Assembly: GCA_002329075.1 (NCBI GenBank)
Contig: DCXR01000026.1
Span: 1-41,342, forward strand
Direction: 5' to 3'
Length of the DNA: 41,342 nucleotides
From: Candidatus Neomicrothrix sp. UBA2131
GTDB taxonomy: Bacteria > Actinomycetota > Acidimicrobiia > Acidimicrobiales > MedAcidi-G1
Numbering within the stretch: the stretch's first letter is position 1; the number at the start of each line of letters is the position of its first letter. A program made the translations under genes and the position numbers. The notes beneath the pieces were generated by a model, which was given only the letters and a program-made list of their open reading frames with translations, searched no databases and was not told the DNA's origin. This document shows positions 7,567 through 18,737 of this stretch, piece after piece.

Positions 7567-8349
7567 ATGCCGGTGGTCGCGGTCGTGAACCAGAAGGGTG
7601 GCGTCGGGAAGACGACAGTGGTCCTCGGCCTGACCTCGGCTGCGGCGGCCCGGGGGATCGAGACGCTCGTCGTCGACCTCGACCCACAGGGGAACGCCTC
7701 TACGGGCCTCGGCGTCTTCGAGCCCACGCGGGGCATCGACCTGGTCCTCGAGCAGGAGCGACCCGGCGGCCTTCAGGCGGCGGTCGAGTCAACAGGATGG
7801 CCCCATGAGTGTGGACGCAGCCCGCTCTTGGCGGCTGCGTCCCAGGAGCTCTCGGTCCGCGAGGCCCAGCTCGCCACCGACCCGCTGGGTGGCCAGGACC
7901 GGCTCCAGATGGCGATGAACGGCTCTTCATGGCCGCTGGTGCTGGTCGACTGCCCACCATCTCTGGGTCTTCTGACCATCAACGCACTGTTCGCCGCCGA
8001 CAGCGTCCTGCTGGTGACCGAGCCGGGTGCCTGGGCGGCGGACGGGGTGGCCAGGATGCTCCAGACCATCGAACGGATCCGCCTTCGACGCATCGACGGC
8101 AGTCCCCGCCTGGTGGGGATCGCCATCAACCGGCTGGGCCGCACCCGGGATGCCCGGTACTGGCATGAGCAGCTGTCCGAGATGTATCCGGAGACCTGCC
8201 TGCCGCCCGTCCATCTCCGGGCCGCCGTGGCGGAGGCGGCAGCCCAGTCTCTGCCGATCCACGGGCTGGGCAGTCGTCCAGGTGCCTCCGAGGCGGCAGC
8301 GGAATTCGATGTCCTGATGGACCGAGTGCTTGGAGACGAGACCACATGA
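7567..8349 (+). CDS. ParA/MinD-family ATPase (orphan)
   Basis: 260 aa. The deviant Walker A motif KGGVGKTT is at residues 10-17 directly after the first strand, followed by VVDLDPQGNAS (A' motif) and VLVDCPPSLG (Walker B). These mark the ParA/Soj class that dimerises on ATP and binds DNA non-specifically to position cargo. There is no N-terminal DNA-binding domain. No parB follows; the next gene overlaps the stop by ATGA and encodes a small tail-anchored protein. It is therefore unlikely to be the oriC-linked ParA and more likely positions another cargo; that is inference. Confidence 0.88.
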   Translation: MPVVAVVNQKGGVGKTTVVLGLTSAAAARGIETLVVDLDPQGNASTGLGVFEPTRGIDLVLEQERPGGLQAAVESTGWPHECGRSPLLAAASQELSVREAQLATDPLGGQDRLQMAMNGSSWPLVLVDCPPSLGLLTINALFAADSVLLVTEPGAWAADGVARMLQTIERIRLRRIDGSPRLVGIAINRLGRTRDARYWHEQLSEMYPETCLPPVHLRAAVAEAAAQSLPIHGLGSRPGASEAAAEFDVLMDRVLGDETT

Positions 8350-8693
8350 ACGCCTATGACCCCCAGGCCCGTCGGGCCCGTAGCCGACCCACCGCCGTGA
8401 GTCCGGTCGACGGCCTCCTCGGGGATGACGGACCGCTTGACGCATCCGACCCGGAGGTACCGCCGGTCGTGGACGAGGTCGTGCTCGACGCGTCCGATCC
8501 GCCGGTCGGGAGGGACGTCGAGAATGGGATAGGCGTCGGCAGGCCGGACGGAGAGGTGCGACCGTTCGAGGCGCCCCCCATCGAGTTGACCGATGAGCAC
8601 GCAGACCGGCTGCACCGTTTCGCGGTCCTGGCCGCCGTTGTCGCAGTGCTGCTGGTGCTGCTGGCCCGACGGAAGCGCAGGCGGTCGAGCTGA
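8346..8693 (+). CDS. Small protein with C-terminal membrane anchor, coupled to ParA-like gene
   Basis: 115 aa, not recognised. Its ATG overlaps the parA-like stop (ATGA at 8346-8349), so translation is probably coupled. The N-terminal about 85 residues are acidic and Pro-rich with no cysteines; the motif LDASDPxV occurs twice (an imperfect internal repeat). A single hydrophobic helix at about residues 92-107 is followed by a run of Arg/Lys, consistent with a tail-anchored inner-membrane protein. The arrangement suggests a membrane adaptor for the ATPase, but there is no homology I can name. Confidence 0.65.
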   Translation: MNAYDPQARRARSRPTAVSPVDGLLGDDGPLDASDPEVPPVVDEVVLDASDPPVGRDVENGIGVGRPDGEVRPFEAPPIELTDEHADRLHRFAVLAAVVAVLLVLLARRKRRRSS

Positions 8694-8709
8694 CCCTGTT
8701 GCCGAAGCG

Positions 8710-9552
8710 TCAGGCGGCGGAGATGCCGAGCACCTGACGGGCGGGCGCATCGGCGCTGAGCCGTCCCGCCTCTGCCCGGCGCAGGACCTCACTGCGACCC
8801 TTGTCGCAGGTTGCGACGTAGGCGCACCAGCCGCAGAGGGGCCCGGTGCTCGGCTCGAAAGTGTCATCGGCGCAATCGGCGCCCAGTGCCTCCCAGGTTG
8901 CGGTCAGGTTCCCCGTGGTGGTGGCCAGCAGCGTGTCGTCGACGCGGGTCTCGACGATTTCGCGGTTGCCGCCGAGGAACAGGAGTCGGGCCCGGACGGG
9001 TCGTTCGCCCGTGTCGGCCTCGACTGCGGCGGCGTACAGGATCACCTGGGCCAGCGCTTCGTCGCGGCGATCCCGGCGCGGTGGTCTTCCGGACTTGTAG
9101 TCGGTGACGACCAGCCCGTCGTCGGCATCGTCGAGCCTGTCGACCACCCCGCGGAACGGCACCTGGTCGAGCGTCGTGGAGATCTGCTGTTCGGTCGAGC
9201 GCACTGTCACCTGAGCGGGGTCCTCGAGTTGCCAGAGGGCATCGATGGCCGTCCATGCCTTCCAGCGGAATTCGCGTTCGGCTGCGGCGTCGAGCCCGAG
9301 GGCAGCGAAGTCCTGTCGGGTGGATATCCAACGCCAGGCCTCTCCGGCAAGTTCCCTTGCGCGGTCCGGGGTCCTGTCGTCGGCAGGATCGTCGCAGAGG
9401 TGCTCGAGGACGCGGTGGGCGAAGGTGCCTACGAGGGCCGACTCTCCGGGAGGGTCGGGCAACTTGTCGATGTACCGGTACTTCCAGCGGAGAGGGCACT
9501 GTCGGTAGGTTCCGGCAGCGGTCGGCGAGAAGAAGCGGGGGGGTTGTGCCAT
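8710..9552 (-). CDS. RecB-like PD-(D/E)XK nuclease with Fe-S cysteines
   Basis: 280 aa from ATG 9552. The nuclease core is visible: GVVDRLDD (catalytic Asp) followed by VVTDYKSG (D-x-K of the PD-(D/E)XK motif). An early cysteine (YRQCPLRWKY) plus a C-terminal cluster CGWCAYVATC (Cx2Cx5C) form the four-cysteine 4Fe-4S clamp known from AddB, Cas4 and related RecB-type nucleases. The final residues are a short tail. Such stand-alone proteins are common in Actinobacteria and are assigned to DNA repair; there is no Cas context here. It starts 32 bp after parE on the same strand and may be co-transcribed. Confidence 0.87.
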   Translation of the reverse strand: MAQPPRFFSPTAAGTYRQCPLRWKYRYIDKLPDPPGESALVGTFAHRVLEHLCDDPADDRTPDRARELAGEAWRWISTRQDFAALGLDAAAEREFRWKAWTAIDALWQLEDPAQVTVRSTEQQISTTLDQVPFRGVVDRLDDADDGLVVTDYKSGRPPRRDRRDEALAQVILYAAAVEADTGERPVRARLLFLGGNREIVETRVDDTLLATTTGNLTATWEALGADCADDTFEPSTGPLCGWCAYVATCDKGRSEVLRRAEAGRLSADAPARQVLGISAA

Positions 9553-9584
9553 CGGGGGTCCTGGTAGCTGAAGGCTGTGACTTT

Positions 9585-11725
<2,141 letters not shown>

Positions 11726-11732
<7 letters not shown>

Positions 11733-14143
11733 CTCGCCGGGCCGAGGTCGAGGACCTGGCGCTCGGTGGAGGTGCCCGAGAGGTCGCGACGGCTGGGTTC
11801 GAGCAGGAAAGGCACTGGGGACGGGTCGGCCTTCTTCGGGTTGTCGTCGGCGGCCATGAGGGCGAGGAGCCCGAGCGGCTGTCCGATGCGGGCCAGGAGG
11901 AGCGCCGATCCGTCGGCAGGCTTCCCGACGCGGACACCGATGCCGCCGCGGCCCTTGCTGTCGAAGTCCGAGATCGGCGTCGCCTTGGCACTGCAGTCGT
12001 CGCCGACCGTGAAGAGCAGATCGTCGCCGAGCACCGGTCCGGCGCCGATGACCGTGGATCCGGGCCGCAACTTCATGCCGACCACGCCGGCTGCACCACG
12101 TCCCTGGATGCTGATGCCGTCGACCGGCGTCCTCAGCACCTGTCCGTCGCTGGCAACGATCATCACGTCGACCCCGGCGGGAGAGCAGAAGGCTGCGGCC
12201 ACGCGGTCACCCGGCTTTAGGGACAACAGGGTCTTGCCGGGCCTGGTCTCGCGGACCTCGTCGAGGGTGAGGCGCTTGGCGACCCCTTCGGCGGTGACCA
12301 GCATCAGGTGCTCGTCGCCGCCTGCGACGACCGTGTGTATGGCCTCGCCCCGGTTGGTGCCGAATACCTGGGCGACCCCACCGCCCCGCGTGCGACCGGT
12401 CGCGTCGCCGAGTTCGACGGCCAGCACCTGCAGGGCACGACCGTCTGAGGTGACCGCCGTGATCCGTTCGGTGGTGCGGGTGACGATCGAGGCCACCAGC
12501 ACGTCGTGTCGGCCGGGGGTGGCCCGCTTGGCACCGTCGGTGTGGAGTCGGCCGATCTGGCCGGACGTCGAAAGGGTGACCACGCAGGCCTCGTCGACTA
12601 CGTCGTCGGCGACCTCGGTGGTCTCGTAGACCGGGAGGTCGTCGGGGTGGACGACCTCGCTGCGCCGGGGCCGTCCGAAGAGCTCGACCGCCTCGCCGAA
12701 CTCCCTGAGCACGGTGGTGCGCTGTCGGTCCTTGGACTTGAGCAACTTCTGCAGGTCGGCGATGGTGGTGGAAAGCTCGTCGCGTTCCTCCTCGAACCGA
12801 ATCTGTTCGAGTGCCGTGAGGCGCTTCAGCGGCATGTCGAGGATGTGGTCCGTCTGCACCTGGCTCAGCTTGAAGCGCTTCATGAGGGCCTTGCGGGCGG
12901 CAGCAGTGTCCTTTGAGCTGCGGATGATGGCAACGACCTCGTCGATGGCATCGAGGGCGATCAGCAGGCCCTCGACGATGTGGAGCCGGTCCTCGGCGCG
13001 CCCCCGTCGGTGCCGGGTGCGGCGGACGAGGACCTCGAGGCGGTGGTCGACGTAGTGCTTGCAGAGGTCGCCGAAGCCGAGGGTGTGCGGCACGCCGTCG
13101 ACGAGCACCACGTTGTTGATGCCGAACGTCTCCTCGAGCGGGGTGAGCCGGTAGAGCTCGCCGAGGACCGCCTGGGGGTTGTGGCCCTTGCGTACGAGGA
13201 TCTGGATCCGGAGCCCGCCCGAGCGGTCGGTGAGGTTCTTGAAGTCGTCGACGCCTTCGAGGCGACCGGCCTCGTTGAGTTCCTTGAGCTTGGCGATGAT
13301 GCGTTCGGGGCCGACGAGGTAGGGGAGTTCGGTTACGACGATCGCCTGCCTGCCGCGGCCGACGGATTCGATCTCGGCCCTGGCCCGGATGCGGATGCTG
13401 CCCCGGCCGGTCTCGTAGGCCTCGCGGATGCCGTCGTCGACGACGATTCCGCCGCTCGGGAAGTCGGGTCCCGGGCAGAGGGCCAGGAGTTCGTCGGTCG
13501 TGGGCCTGGGTCGGCGCTTGGTCATCACGAGCTTGATGGCTTCGTAGAGTTCCTCGAGGTTGTGGGTAGGCATGTTGGTCGCCATGCCGACGGCGATGCC
13601 CGTGGTGCCGTTGAGCAGCAGGCCGGGAAGCAGGGCGGGGAGGACGACGGGTTCCTCCGATTCGCCGTCGTAGGTGGGTCGGAAGTCAACGGTGTCCTCG
13701 TCCAGTTCCCGGACCATGGCCATGGCGGCTTCGCTCAACCGGCACTCGGTGTAGCGCGGGGCGGCAGGCGGGTCGTCGAGGGAGCCGAAGTTCCCCTGTG
13801 GGTCGACGAACGGGATCCCCCGCGAGAAGTCCTGGCCCATCCGGACCAGTGCGTCGTATATGGCAGAGTCGCCATGGGGGTGGTAGCGACCCATCGTGTC
13901 GCCCACGACGCGGGCGCTCTTGCGGTGAGGCGTGTCGGGACGGATGCCCATGCGCAGCATCGAGTAGAGGATGCGGCGTTGCACGGGCTTGAGGCCGTCG
14001 CGGACATCGGGGATCGCCCGTGAGGTGATGACCGAGAGCGAGTAGGCGAGGAACGACTCGCGCATCTCCTCGGCGACCGGGACATCGACCACCTCCCGGG
14101 CGAACGGGGCTTCGTCGTCTAGCAGTTTCTGCTGCTGGGCCAT
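11726..14143 (-). CDS. parC: Topoisomerase IV-type subunit A
   Basis: 805 aa. Breakage-reunion subunit. The winged-helix region contains GRYHPHGDSAIYDALVRM; the quinolone-determining positions carry Ser93 and Asp97. The catalytic tyrosine is Y131 in PRYTEC. Six beta-pinwheel blades occupy the C-terminal third. At residue 680 the sequence QGRGAAG sits where gyrases carry the QRRGGKG GyrA box; it is degenerate, favouring ParC over GyrA. The gene lies upstream of parE with overlapping stop and start, an operon. The start has a weak GAGG-type Shine-Dalgarno; a possible -10 (TACCGT, minus strand 14260-14255) would give a leader of about 105 nt. Confidence 0.9.
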
Positions 14144-14311
14144 CGTGCTGGGATCCTCGGATTCGGTGGTGATCGGGGAGTGGGTGCGTGGTCGTCCAAC
14201 TGGTCACGACAGCATGCCGAGGCCCTGTGACAGGCCCCGCCTGCCGTCAGGTCGACGGTAGTCGGGGGCGCCGGGGCACCGGGGTATGCCCGTGGGGATC
14301 GGGCGAGGCCC
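14144..14311. other. Gene-free 168 bp between hemH and parC
   Basis: Contains a 5-bp hairpin GGGCA (14274-14278)/TGCCC (14287-14291), a possible weak terminator for hemH, and the candidate minus-strand -10 TACCGT for parC. I see no open frame or RNA gene in it. Confidence 0.35.
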
Positions 14312-15340
14312 TCAGGGGCGGACGGGAGCCGGGCAGCAGTCGGCGGGGCAGGCGTCGGGCCGGAGCCCGAGGCCTCCGAGTGAGCGGCGATCCGTGGACG
14401 GGTCGAGGCGCTCCTCGAACAACTCGACGACCATGGAGGCGAATCGGGCGTCGTCGTCCACAGCACGTGCACGGACGAAGGAGACCCCGGCGTCCTCGGC
14501 ACGTCGTGCCGCTTCGAAGTCGAGGTCCCATGCGATCTCGAAGTTCTCGACCGGCAGACCGAGGGGGGACACGGCGACAGCCTGTACGCCCTCGGCTGCA
14601 AGCGAAGTGATGCGGTCGCCTACATCGGGCTCCAGCCAGGGGAGGAGGGGGGATCCGCTGCGGGACTGCCACACAACCTCCCACGGGTGCCGTCCGTCGG
14701 GGTCGACGCGTGCCGCGATCAGGCCGGCGGCGTCTTCGAGTTGTGCAACGTAGCCACACGTCGCCGCCAGCGAGGTCGGGATGCTGTGGGCGGAGAACAG
14801 CAGGTGGGCGTCCTCCCGACGGTCGTCCGGGAGTTCGACAAGGGCCTCGGACAGTCGAGCGGCAGCGGGTTCGATCAGGCCCGGGTGGTCGTGATGGGGG
14901 CGGATTCGGTCGATGCGGGGTGCGCCGGGGCCGACCGACCGGCAGGCGGCATCGAGGTCCTCGCCGTATCGGCGACAGGTCGAGTACGAACTGTAGGGAG
15001 AGGCCACCCAGGCGAGGGCGCGCTCTACGCCGGCGTCACGCATCGTTGCCACGACATCGGCGAGCAGGGGAGGGGCGTTCCGGTTGCCCCAGAAGACCGA
15101 CAGGTCGTGCCGGCTCGTCGCCAGTTCATCGGAGACGGCGGCGGCCAGGGAGCGCATGCGACCGTTGAGTGGTGACACGCCGTCGAACCTGTCGTAGCGG
15201 GCCGCCACCTCGGAGAGGCGTTCAGACGGGATATCCCGCCCGGCAGTGACGCGGTCGAGGAAGGGGCCGACCTGGTCGGGACCCTCGGGGCCACCGAAGG
15301 CGACCAGCAACAGGGCGTCGTAGGGATTCTCCGGGCCCAT
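14312..15340 (-). CDS. hemH: Ferrochelatase, probably coproporphyrin-type
   Basis: 342 aa from ATG 15340. Inserts Fe2+ into a porphyrin; in Actinobacteria the substrate is generally coproporphyrin III (CpfC route), which is family knowledge. The N-terminus YDALLLVAFGGPEGP is typical. The metal-site histidine lies in FSAHSIP, and an acidic motif VENFEIAWDLD follows. Cysteines occur in the middle (YSTCRRYG) and at the extreme C-terminus (DACPADCCP), the arrangement that binds a [2Fe-2S] cluster in mycobacterial ferrochelatase. The gene starts 19 bp downstream of the crotonase gene, so the two are probably one transcript. Confidence 0.93.
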   Translation of the reverse strand: MGPENPYDALLLVAFGGPEGPDQVGPFLDRVTAGRDIPSERLSEVAARYDRFDGVSPLNGRMRSLAAAVSDELATSRHDLSVFWGNRNAPPLLADVVATMRDAGVERALAWVASPYSSYSTCRRYGEDLDAACRSVGPGAPRIDRIRPHHDHPGLIEPAAARLSEALVELPDDRREDAHLLFSAHSIPTSLAATCGYVAQLEDAAGLIAARVDPDGRHPWEVVWQSRSGSPLLPWLEPDVGDRITSLAAEGVQAVAVSPLGLPVENFEIAWDLDFEAARRAEDAGVSFVRARAVDDDARFASMVVELFEERLDPSTDRRSLGGLGLRPDACPADCCPAPVRP

Positions 15341-15359
15341 CGGCGGGTGGGCGTCGACG

Positions 15360-16070
15360 TCAGCCGTTTGCGACGGCGAAGTGGGAGAGGTCTTCGGCGA
15401 GACCGACCCGGATCGCCTCTGCGATGGCGCCACGAGCGGTGGTCCTGGTGCGCAGGAGGCCACCGCGGCTGATGCCGGTCAGTTCCTGTGCCCGGTCGAC
15501 CGCTATGGCGACGGGGTCGCCGTCCACCACCTCGTCGAGGAAGCCGGCGTCGACGGCACCGTCGGGGTCGTACATGGTGCCCAGGGCGGTAACGCGGGCA
15601 TAGTGGCGCTTCGAGATGCGGTCGCGGGCCAACTCGGTGGCGAAGAAGGGCAGCGGCATGCCGATGGTCACCTCGGGCAGTCCGATCTTGAACTCGCCTC
15701 GGGTGCCGACCCGCAGGTCGCATGACATCAGGATGATCGCCCCGGCGGCGATGGCATGCCCGGTGCAGGCGGCCACGACCGGGCGGGGGTACAGGTAGAG
15801 GCGCAGGAACAGGTCGACGCCCCGTGCGAGCATCGCCTGGGCCGCCTCGGGCCCCGATCCCATGACCTTCAGGTCGAAGCCCGCCGAGAAGCGTCCGGGG
15901 CGGCCGGCCAGCACGACGGCGTCGGCGTCGCCGTCGACCTCGTCGAGGGCCGCCAGCAGGGCATCGATGGTGTCGTTGCCGAGTGCGTTGGCCTTGCCGT
16001 CGTCGAACTCGAGGACCACCACGTCGTCCACTCGGCGGATGGTCACTATCTCGGATGGCGTGTCGGTCAC
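15360..16070 (-). CDS. Enoyl-CoA hydratase/isomerase (crotonase) family protein
   Basis: 236 aa from GTG 16070. The crotonase oxyanion-hole segments are visible (GRFSAGFDLKVM and GHAIAAGAIILMSCDLRVG), followed by GLPEVTIGMPLP. At the second catalytic position, the Glu of GLPEV is kept; the first hydratase Glu of the A-G-G-G-x-E type is not (AIAAGAII), so isomerase or another crotonase activity is as likely as hydration. Substrate unknown. The start is supported by a leaderless promoter, and the neighbouring divergent gene is the NfuA-like protein. Confidence 0.85.
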   Translation of the reverse strand: MTDTPSEIVTIRRVDDVVVLEFDDGKANALGNDTIDALLAALDEVDGDADAVVLAGRPGRFSAGFDLKVMGSGPEAAQAMLARGVDLFLRLYLYPRPVVAACTGHAIAAGAIILMSCDLRVGTRGEFKIGLPEVTIGMPLPFFATELARDRISKRHYARVTALGTMYDPDGAVDAGFLDEVVDGDPVAIAVDRAQELTGISRGGLLRTRTTARGAIAEAIRVGLAEDLSHFAVANG

Positions 16071-16076
16071 CCCGGC

Positions 16077-16082
16077 AATCTA
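16077..16082 (-). promoter_or_regulatory. -10 element TAGATT, leaderless (crotonase)
   Basis: On the minus strand TAGATT is 6 nt before GTG 16070. Confidence 0.6.
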
Positions 16083-16127
16083 GTGGCTCGCTGCGGGCCG
16101 CTCCGAAGCGAGCCCGGTTGCTACAGG

Positions 16128-16133
16128 TAGGGT
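16128..16133 (+). promoter_or_regulatory. -10 element TAGGGT, leaderless (nfuA-like)
   Basis: TAGGGT is 6 nt before GTG 16140, favouring that GTG over the out-of-frame ATG at 16135. Confidence 0.6.
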
Positions 16134-16139
16134 CATGGC

Positions 16140-16778
16140 GTGAGCGACACCGACACGTACCCCGAAGAGCAGGTCGACCAGGTGGTGACCGTCACCGAAG
16201 CGGCGTTCGCCAAGGTCGTAGAGGTCCGCAACGAAGAGGAAGACCCTGCCGGGCTGGCACTCCGCATCTCGATCACCGGCTCGCGGGGCGTCGACTATGT
16301 CTACGACCTGGCGTTCCTCGAGGTCGCCGCCGCGCCGGGCGACGACATCTGCTGGAAGGTCGGCGACCTTTCCCTCATGGTCCCGGCCGAGGACCGCGAC
16401 AAGTTGGCCGGTGCCACCCTTGACCTTCCGAGCAACCCCACCCAGGGGGGTCTTGTGATCCGCAACCCCAACCGGCCCAACCCCCTCGGTGACGTCGGCA
16501 CCCTCGAACTCACCGGTGAGATCCCCGATCGGGTCGGACAGCTGATCGCCGAGCGCATCAACCCCGCCCTGGCGTCCCATGGGGGCTATGCCACGCTCGT
16601 AGGTGTCGAGGGAACCACCGCCTACGTCACCATGGGAGGTGGCTGTCAGGGTTGCTCCATGAGCGCCGCAACGCTGACCGAGGGCATCCGGTCCGCCATC
16701 CTCGAGGCGATCCCCGAGATCTTCGAGGTGGTCGACGCCACCGACCACTCGGCCGGCGAAGACCCGTTCTACAACTAG
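16140..16778 (+). CDS. nfuA: NfuA-like Fe-S carrier protein
   Basis: 212 aa from GTG 16140. Residues about 14-105 resemble an A-type (IscA/HesB-like) scaffold domain (EEDPAGLALRISITGSRG) but with most cluster cysteines missing; one remains in DDICWKV. Residues about 125-200 are a NifU C-terminal domain with the CxxC in GGGCQGCSMS that binds a [4Fe-4S] cluster at a dimer interface. This two-domain order is that of NfuA, which delivers Fe-S clusters to apo-enzymes. The window contains several clients (MoaA, the RecB-like nuclease, possibly ferrochelatase). Converges with dxs, 52 bp apart. Confidence 0.88.
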   Translation: MSDTDTYPEEQVDQVVTVTEAAFAKVVEVRNEEEDPAGLALRISITGSRGVDYVYDLAFLEVAAAPGDDICWKVGDLSLMVPAEDRDKLAGATLDLPSNPTQGGLVIRNPNRPNPLGDVGTLELTGEIPDRVGQLIAERINPALASHGGYATLVGVEGTTAYVTMGGGCQGCSMSAATLTEGIRSAILEAIPEIFEVVDATDHSAGEDPFYN

Positions 16779-16830
16779 GTAGTCGTGCGCTGAGGCATCC
16801 GATCGTTCTACAGTCGAGCCGGCGGTTCGC

Positions 16831-18651
16831 CTAGATCGACCGGCGCACCCGTTCGGCCACGCCTTCGGCGTCGAGTCCGAAGGACGACAGCAGATCATCC
16901 GGCTTCCCGTGGTCATGGTGCGCGATCGGAACCCCCATGGCTTCCACCCGGATAGCGGGTGAGGTGTCCGCGAGCGTCGAGCGCACGGCTGTGCCGAACC
17001 CGCCTTCACAGAACCCGTCCTCGACGGTTACCACCAGCGGATGTCGTGCGGCGTCGGCGAGCATCGCAGGGTCGAGGGGACAGATGACCCGTGGGTCCCA
17101 GACCGTTGTCGAGATGCCGTCGGGGGCCAGCAACTCGGCGGCTCCGGAAGCGGCGGCGAGCATCTTGCCGGCCCCGAGCAGGCAGACGTCGGTACCCCTG
17201 CGGACCTGTCGACCCATGAGGCCGGAGCCCGTTTCGTCCCAGCCCACGTGGGGAGCGGTGGTCTTGGGCCAGCGGATGGCGGCGGGTCCGTCGCAGAGTT
17301 CGAGGGCATCCTCCAGCATCTGGTGGACCTCCTGATATGACGACGGGGCGAAGATCGTCATCCCGGGGACCTTCGAGAGCAGCACCAGGTCGAGCAGTCC
17401 GTGGTGGGACGGGCCGTCGTCGCCGGTGATGCCTGCCCGGTCGAGGCAGAAGACGACCGGTTGTCCGTGGAGTGCGACGTCGAGGTTGACCTGGTCGATC
17501 GCCCGGGTGAGGAAGGTCGAGTAGACGACCAGTACCGGCCGCAGTCCCCCCATGGCCATGCCCGCCGCCGAGGTGACCGCATGCTGTTCGGCGATGCCGA
17601 CGTCGAAGCAGCGGTCGGGGAACCGCTCTCGGAAGGGGAGCAGGCCTGTCGAGTCAGGCATGGCTGCAGTTATCGCAACGAGGTCGGGGCGCGACTCGGC
17701 GACCTTCACGAGTGCCTCGGTGAAGGCCTCGGTGTAGCTTCCGGGCTTGATGCCGGAGGTGTCGTGCATGTGCTTGATCGGGTCGAGTTCGGCCGGTTCG
17801 TAGCCGCGTCCCTTCTGTGTGAGGACGTGGACGACGACCGGGCCGTCGAACGCCTTGGCGTTCTCGAGGGCCTCTTCGATCTCGAGGATGTCGTGGCCGT
17901 CGAACGGGCCCAGGTAGTGGACGCCGAGGGTCTCGAAGAACGCCGTCGGTTCGAGCATCTCGCGGATGGCGGCCTTGGTGGCGCTGATGCCCCGCTCGAC
18001 GAGTTCACCGACCCAGGGAAGGTTCTCGGCCAACTCTTCGAGGCGGCGCTGCCGGCGCATGTAGGTGGGGTTGGCCCGGATGCGGATGAGGCTCTCCGAG
18101 AGGCGTCCGACGGTCGGTGCGTAGGAGCGGCCGTTGTCGTTGAGGAGGATCGTGACGCCGAGGCCGCTGTGCCCGAGGTTGTTGAGGCCCTCGAAGGCCA
18201 TGCCTCCCGTCATGGCACCGTCACCGATGACGGCGACGACGCGGCGGCCGCTGTCGCTGGCGGCCTGGGCGGTGGCCAGCCCGTGCGCATAGGAGAGCAC
18301 TGTCGAGGCGTGCGAGTTCTCTATCCAGTCGTGCGGCGACTCGGAACGGGAGGGATACCCCGACATGCCTCCGGGTTGGCGCAGCGTGTCGAAGTCGGCG
18401 AGGCGGCCGGTCAGCATCTTGTGGACGTAGGCCTGGTGGCCGGTGTCCCAGAGGATGATGTCGTGGGGGCTGTCGAAGGTTCGGTGGAGGGCGATCGTCA
18501 ACTCGACGGCGCCGAGGTTGGAGCCCAGGTGGCCGCCGGACCGGTCGACCGCCTCGACGAGGCGGGTGCGGATCTCAGCGGAAAGGGCGAGCAGTTCCGC
18601 GGGGCCGAGGCCACGCAGGTCTGCAGGTGTCCGGATCGAATCAAGGTGCAA
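16831..18651 (-). CDS. dxs: 1-deoxy-D-xylulose-5-phosphate synthase
   Basis: 606 aa from TTG 18651. Condenses pyruvate and glyceraldehyde-3-phosphate with thiamine diphosphate, the first step of the MEP isoprenoid pathway. The ThDP motif begins GDGAMTGGMAFEGLNN; the pyrimidine-binding domain contains DDGPSHHG and the conserved Glu of VGIAEQHAVT. The C-terminal domain is complete. The start is inferred: MHLDSIRTPADLRGL is the usual N-terminus, and GGAG lies about 10 nt before the TTG. Product feeds undecaprenyl phosphate, linking to uppP in this window. Confidence 0.95.
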   Translation of the reverse strand: MHLDSIRTPADLRGLGPAELLALSAEIRTRLVEAVDRSGGHLGSNLGAVELTIALHRTFDSPHDIILWDTGHQAYVHKMLTGRLADFDTLRQPGGMSGYPSRSESPHDWIENSHASTVLSYAHGLATAQAASDSGRRVVAVIGDGAMTGGMAFEGLNNLGHSGLGVTILLNDNGRSYAPTVGRLSESLIRIRANPTYMRRQRRLEELAENLPWVGELVERGISATKAAIREMLEPTAFFETLGVHYLGPFDGHDILEIEEALENAKAFDGPVVVHVLTQKGRGYEPAELDPIKHMHDTSGIKPGSYTEAFTEALVKVAESRPDLVAITAAMPDSTGLLPFRERFPDRCFDVGIAEQHAVTSAAGMAMGGLRPVLVVYSTFLTRAIDQVNLDVALHGQPVVFCLDRAGITGDDGPSHHGLLDLVLLSKVPGMTIFAPSSYQEVHQMLEDALELCDGPAAIRWPKTTAPHVGWDETGSGLMGRQVRRGTDVCLLGAGKMLAAASGAAELLAPDGISTTVWDPRVICPLDPAMLADAARHPLVVTVEDGFCEGGFGTAVRSTLADTSPAIRVEAMGVPIAHHDHGKPDDLLSSFGLDAEGVAERVRRSI

Positions 18652-18737
18652 GGGGAGTGTCTCCGCAGCCGGGGGAGTGCACAACGGTAGCCGCCCCCAC
18701 CCGGGATATGGCCTCCGGGGGGCGGAGGGCGGGTGCC

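Noticed and set aside
12980..14023. A 347-codon plus-strand frame opposite parC
   Set aside because: Low-complexity Val/Asp/Gly-rich antisense translation of parC without any recognisable domain.
17401..18690. A 429-codon plus-strand frame opposite dxs
   Set aside because: Antisense shadow; dxs motifs on the minus strand are decisive.
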